NCBI GenBank assembly: GCA_002405565.1
Contig: DHMB01000022.1
Coordinates: 1 to 5,033, forward strand
Direction of reading: 5' to 3'
Length of the DNA: 5,033 nucleotides
Source of the DNA: Clostridiales bacterium UBA4653
GTDB taxonomy: Bacteria; Bacillota; Clostridia; Oscillospirales; CAG-272
The position numbers and the translations under genes were made by a program. Under the pieces are notes generated by a model. That model worked only from the letters and a program-made list of their open reading frames with translations, had not been told where the DNA came from and did no database searches. Numbering within the stretch: the first letter of the stretch is position 1; every line of letters starts with the position of its first letter. Of the stretch, positions 4,864 through 5,033 are shown in pieces.

Positions 4864-4877
4864 TAATATGATATAAT
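4849..4877 (+). promoter_or_regulatory. Full-consensus promoter for the DeoR-type regulator
   Basis: TTGACA (4849-4854) and TATAAT (4872-4877) are both perfect and exactly 17 bases apart, with TG at 4869-4870 forming an extended -10 as well. The predicted leader is about 55 bases. Such a strong core promoter usually needs a repressor to keep it in check. Confidence 0.92.
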
Positions 4878-4939
4878 TAACATCGTAGAATGCCGATATA
4901 AACGCGCATTTGATTTCACACAGTGAAAGGAGGACGTAT

Positions 4940-5033
4940 ATGACTCAGAAAGAACGGCTTGAAAGCATACGCGACCTGCTCTCCGCAAGACCTTTTGTGT
5001 CGCTTTGCGAGCTTGAAAAGCTCTTCCCCGAGC
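4940..5033 (+). CDS. DeoR-type transcriptional regulator, N-terminal fragment
   Basis: The first 31 residues are visible before the window ends. They read as the start of a winged helix-turn-helix of the DeoR/GlpR type: RLESIRDLLSARPFVSLCEL matches the pattern R-x-x-x-I-x-x-L-L-x-x-x-x-x-V-S-x-x-E-L followed by x-x-x-F. Members of this family usually repress sugar or nucleoside utilisation genes, often the operon they lead, and respond to a sugar phosphate through a C-terminal domain not seen here. The start is certain: AAAGGAGG (4926-4933) lies six bases before ATG. Other HTH_11-type winged helices begin alike, so the family is likely but not proven. Confidence 0.7.
   Translation, partial: MTQKERLESIRDLLSARPFVSLCELEKLFPE

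Noticed and set aside
4618..4939. Replication origin
   Set aside because: DnaA-like boxes and AT-rich DNA are present, but there is no dnaA/dnaN/rpmH context, the AT-rich part is explained by a promoter, and one box is part of a terminator; kept only as a box cluster.
1..5033. CRISPR array, insertion sequence, tRNA or rRNA
   Set aside because: No regularly spaced repeats, transposase motifs, terminal repeats with target duplications, or tRNA/rRNA-like segments were seen on either strand.

Overview
The window reads as chromosomal DNA from an anaerobic, low-oxygen-adapted Firmicute, most likely a gut-type Clostridia. The reasons are strong AGGAGG-type ribosome binding sites, classic TTGACA/TATAAT promoters, compact Rho-independent terminators, a PerR plus 'reverse' rubrerythrin operon, and a mixed GC content. 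No taxon-specific marker is present, so this placement is inference.

Layout. Bases 1-465 (+) are the 3' end of a DMT/EamA-family transporter. A shared terminator separates it from a convergent gene for an 89-residue two-helix membrane protein (513-782, -), which carries an isolated motif like that of Na+-pumping decarboxylase beta subunits. Upstream of that, and on the same strand, is a perR-rubrerythrin operon (1858 down to 879). It has its own promoter, a PerR/Fur-box-like operator just downstream of the -10, and a UUCG-tetraloop terminator. Facing away from perR is a + strand unit: ribF (2037-2975), a DacF-like serine-type carboxypeptidase homologue (2979-4286), and a small single-pass membrane protein (4369-4617), closed by a long hairpin terminator. 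The last stretch (4618-4939) has no confident gene. It holds a cluster of DnaA-box-like 9-mers, a possible small antisense ORF or gene remnant, and a consensus promoter driving a DeoR-type regulator that runs off the window end.

How they fit together. PerR and rubrerythrin form a coherent peroxide sensing and removal unit: PerR keeps all five metal-sensing residues and the four zinc cysteines, and the operator suggests autorepression of the operon. RibF makes FMN and FAD. The reason for its tight coupling to the carboxypeptidase homologue is not evident.

The most notable observation is that this carboxypeptidase homologue keeps the family fold signatures but has lost the key residues of all three active-site motifs (SxxK, SxN and KTG). 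It looks like a membrane-anchored pseudoenzyme. The second is the small protein with an isolated GIIGGAD motif.
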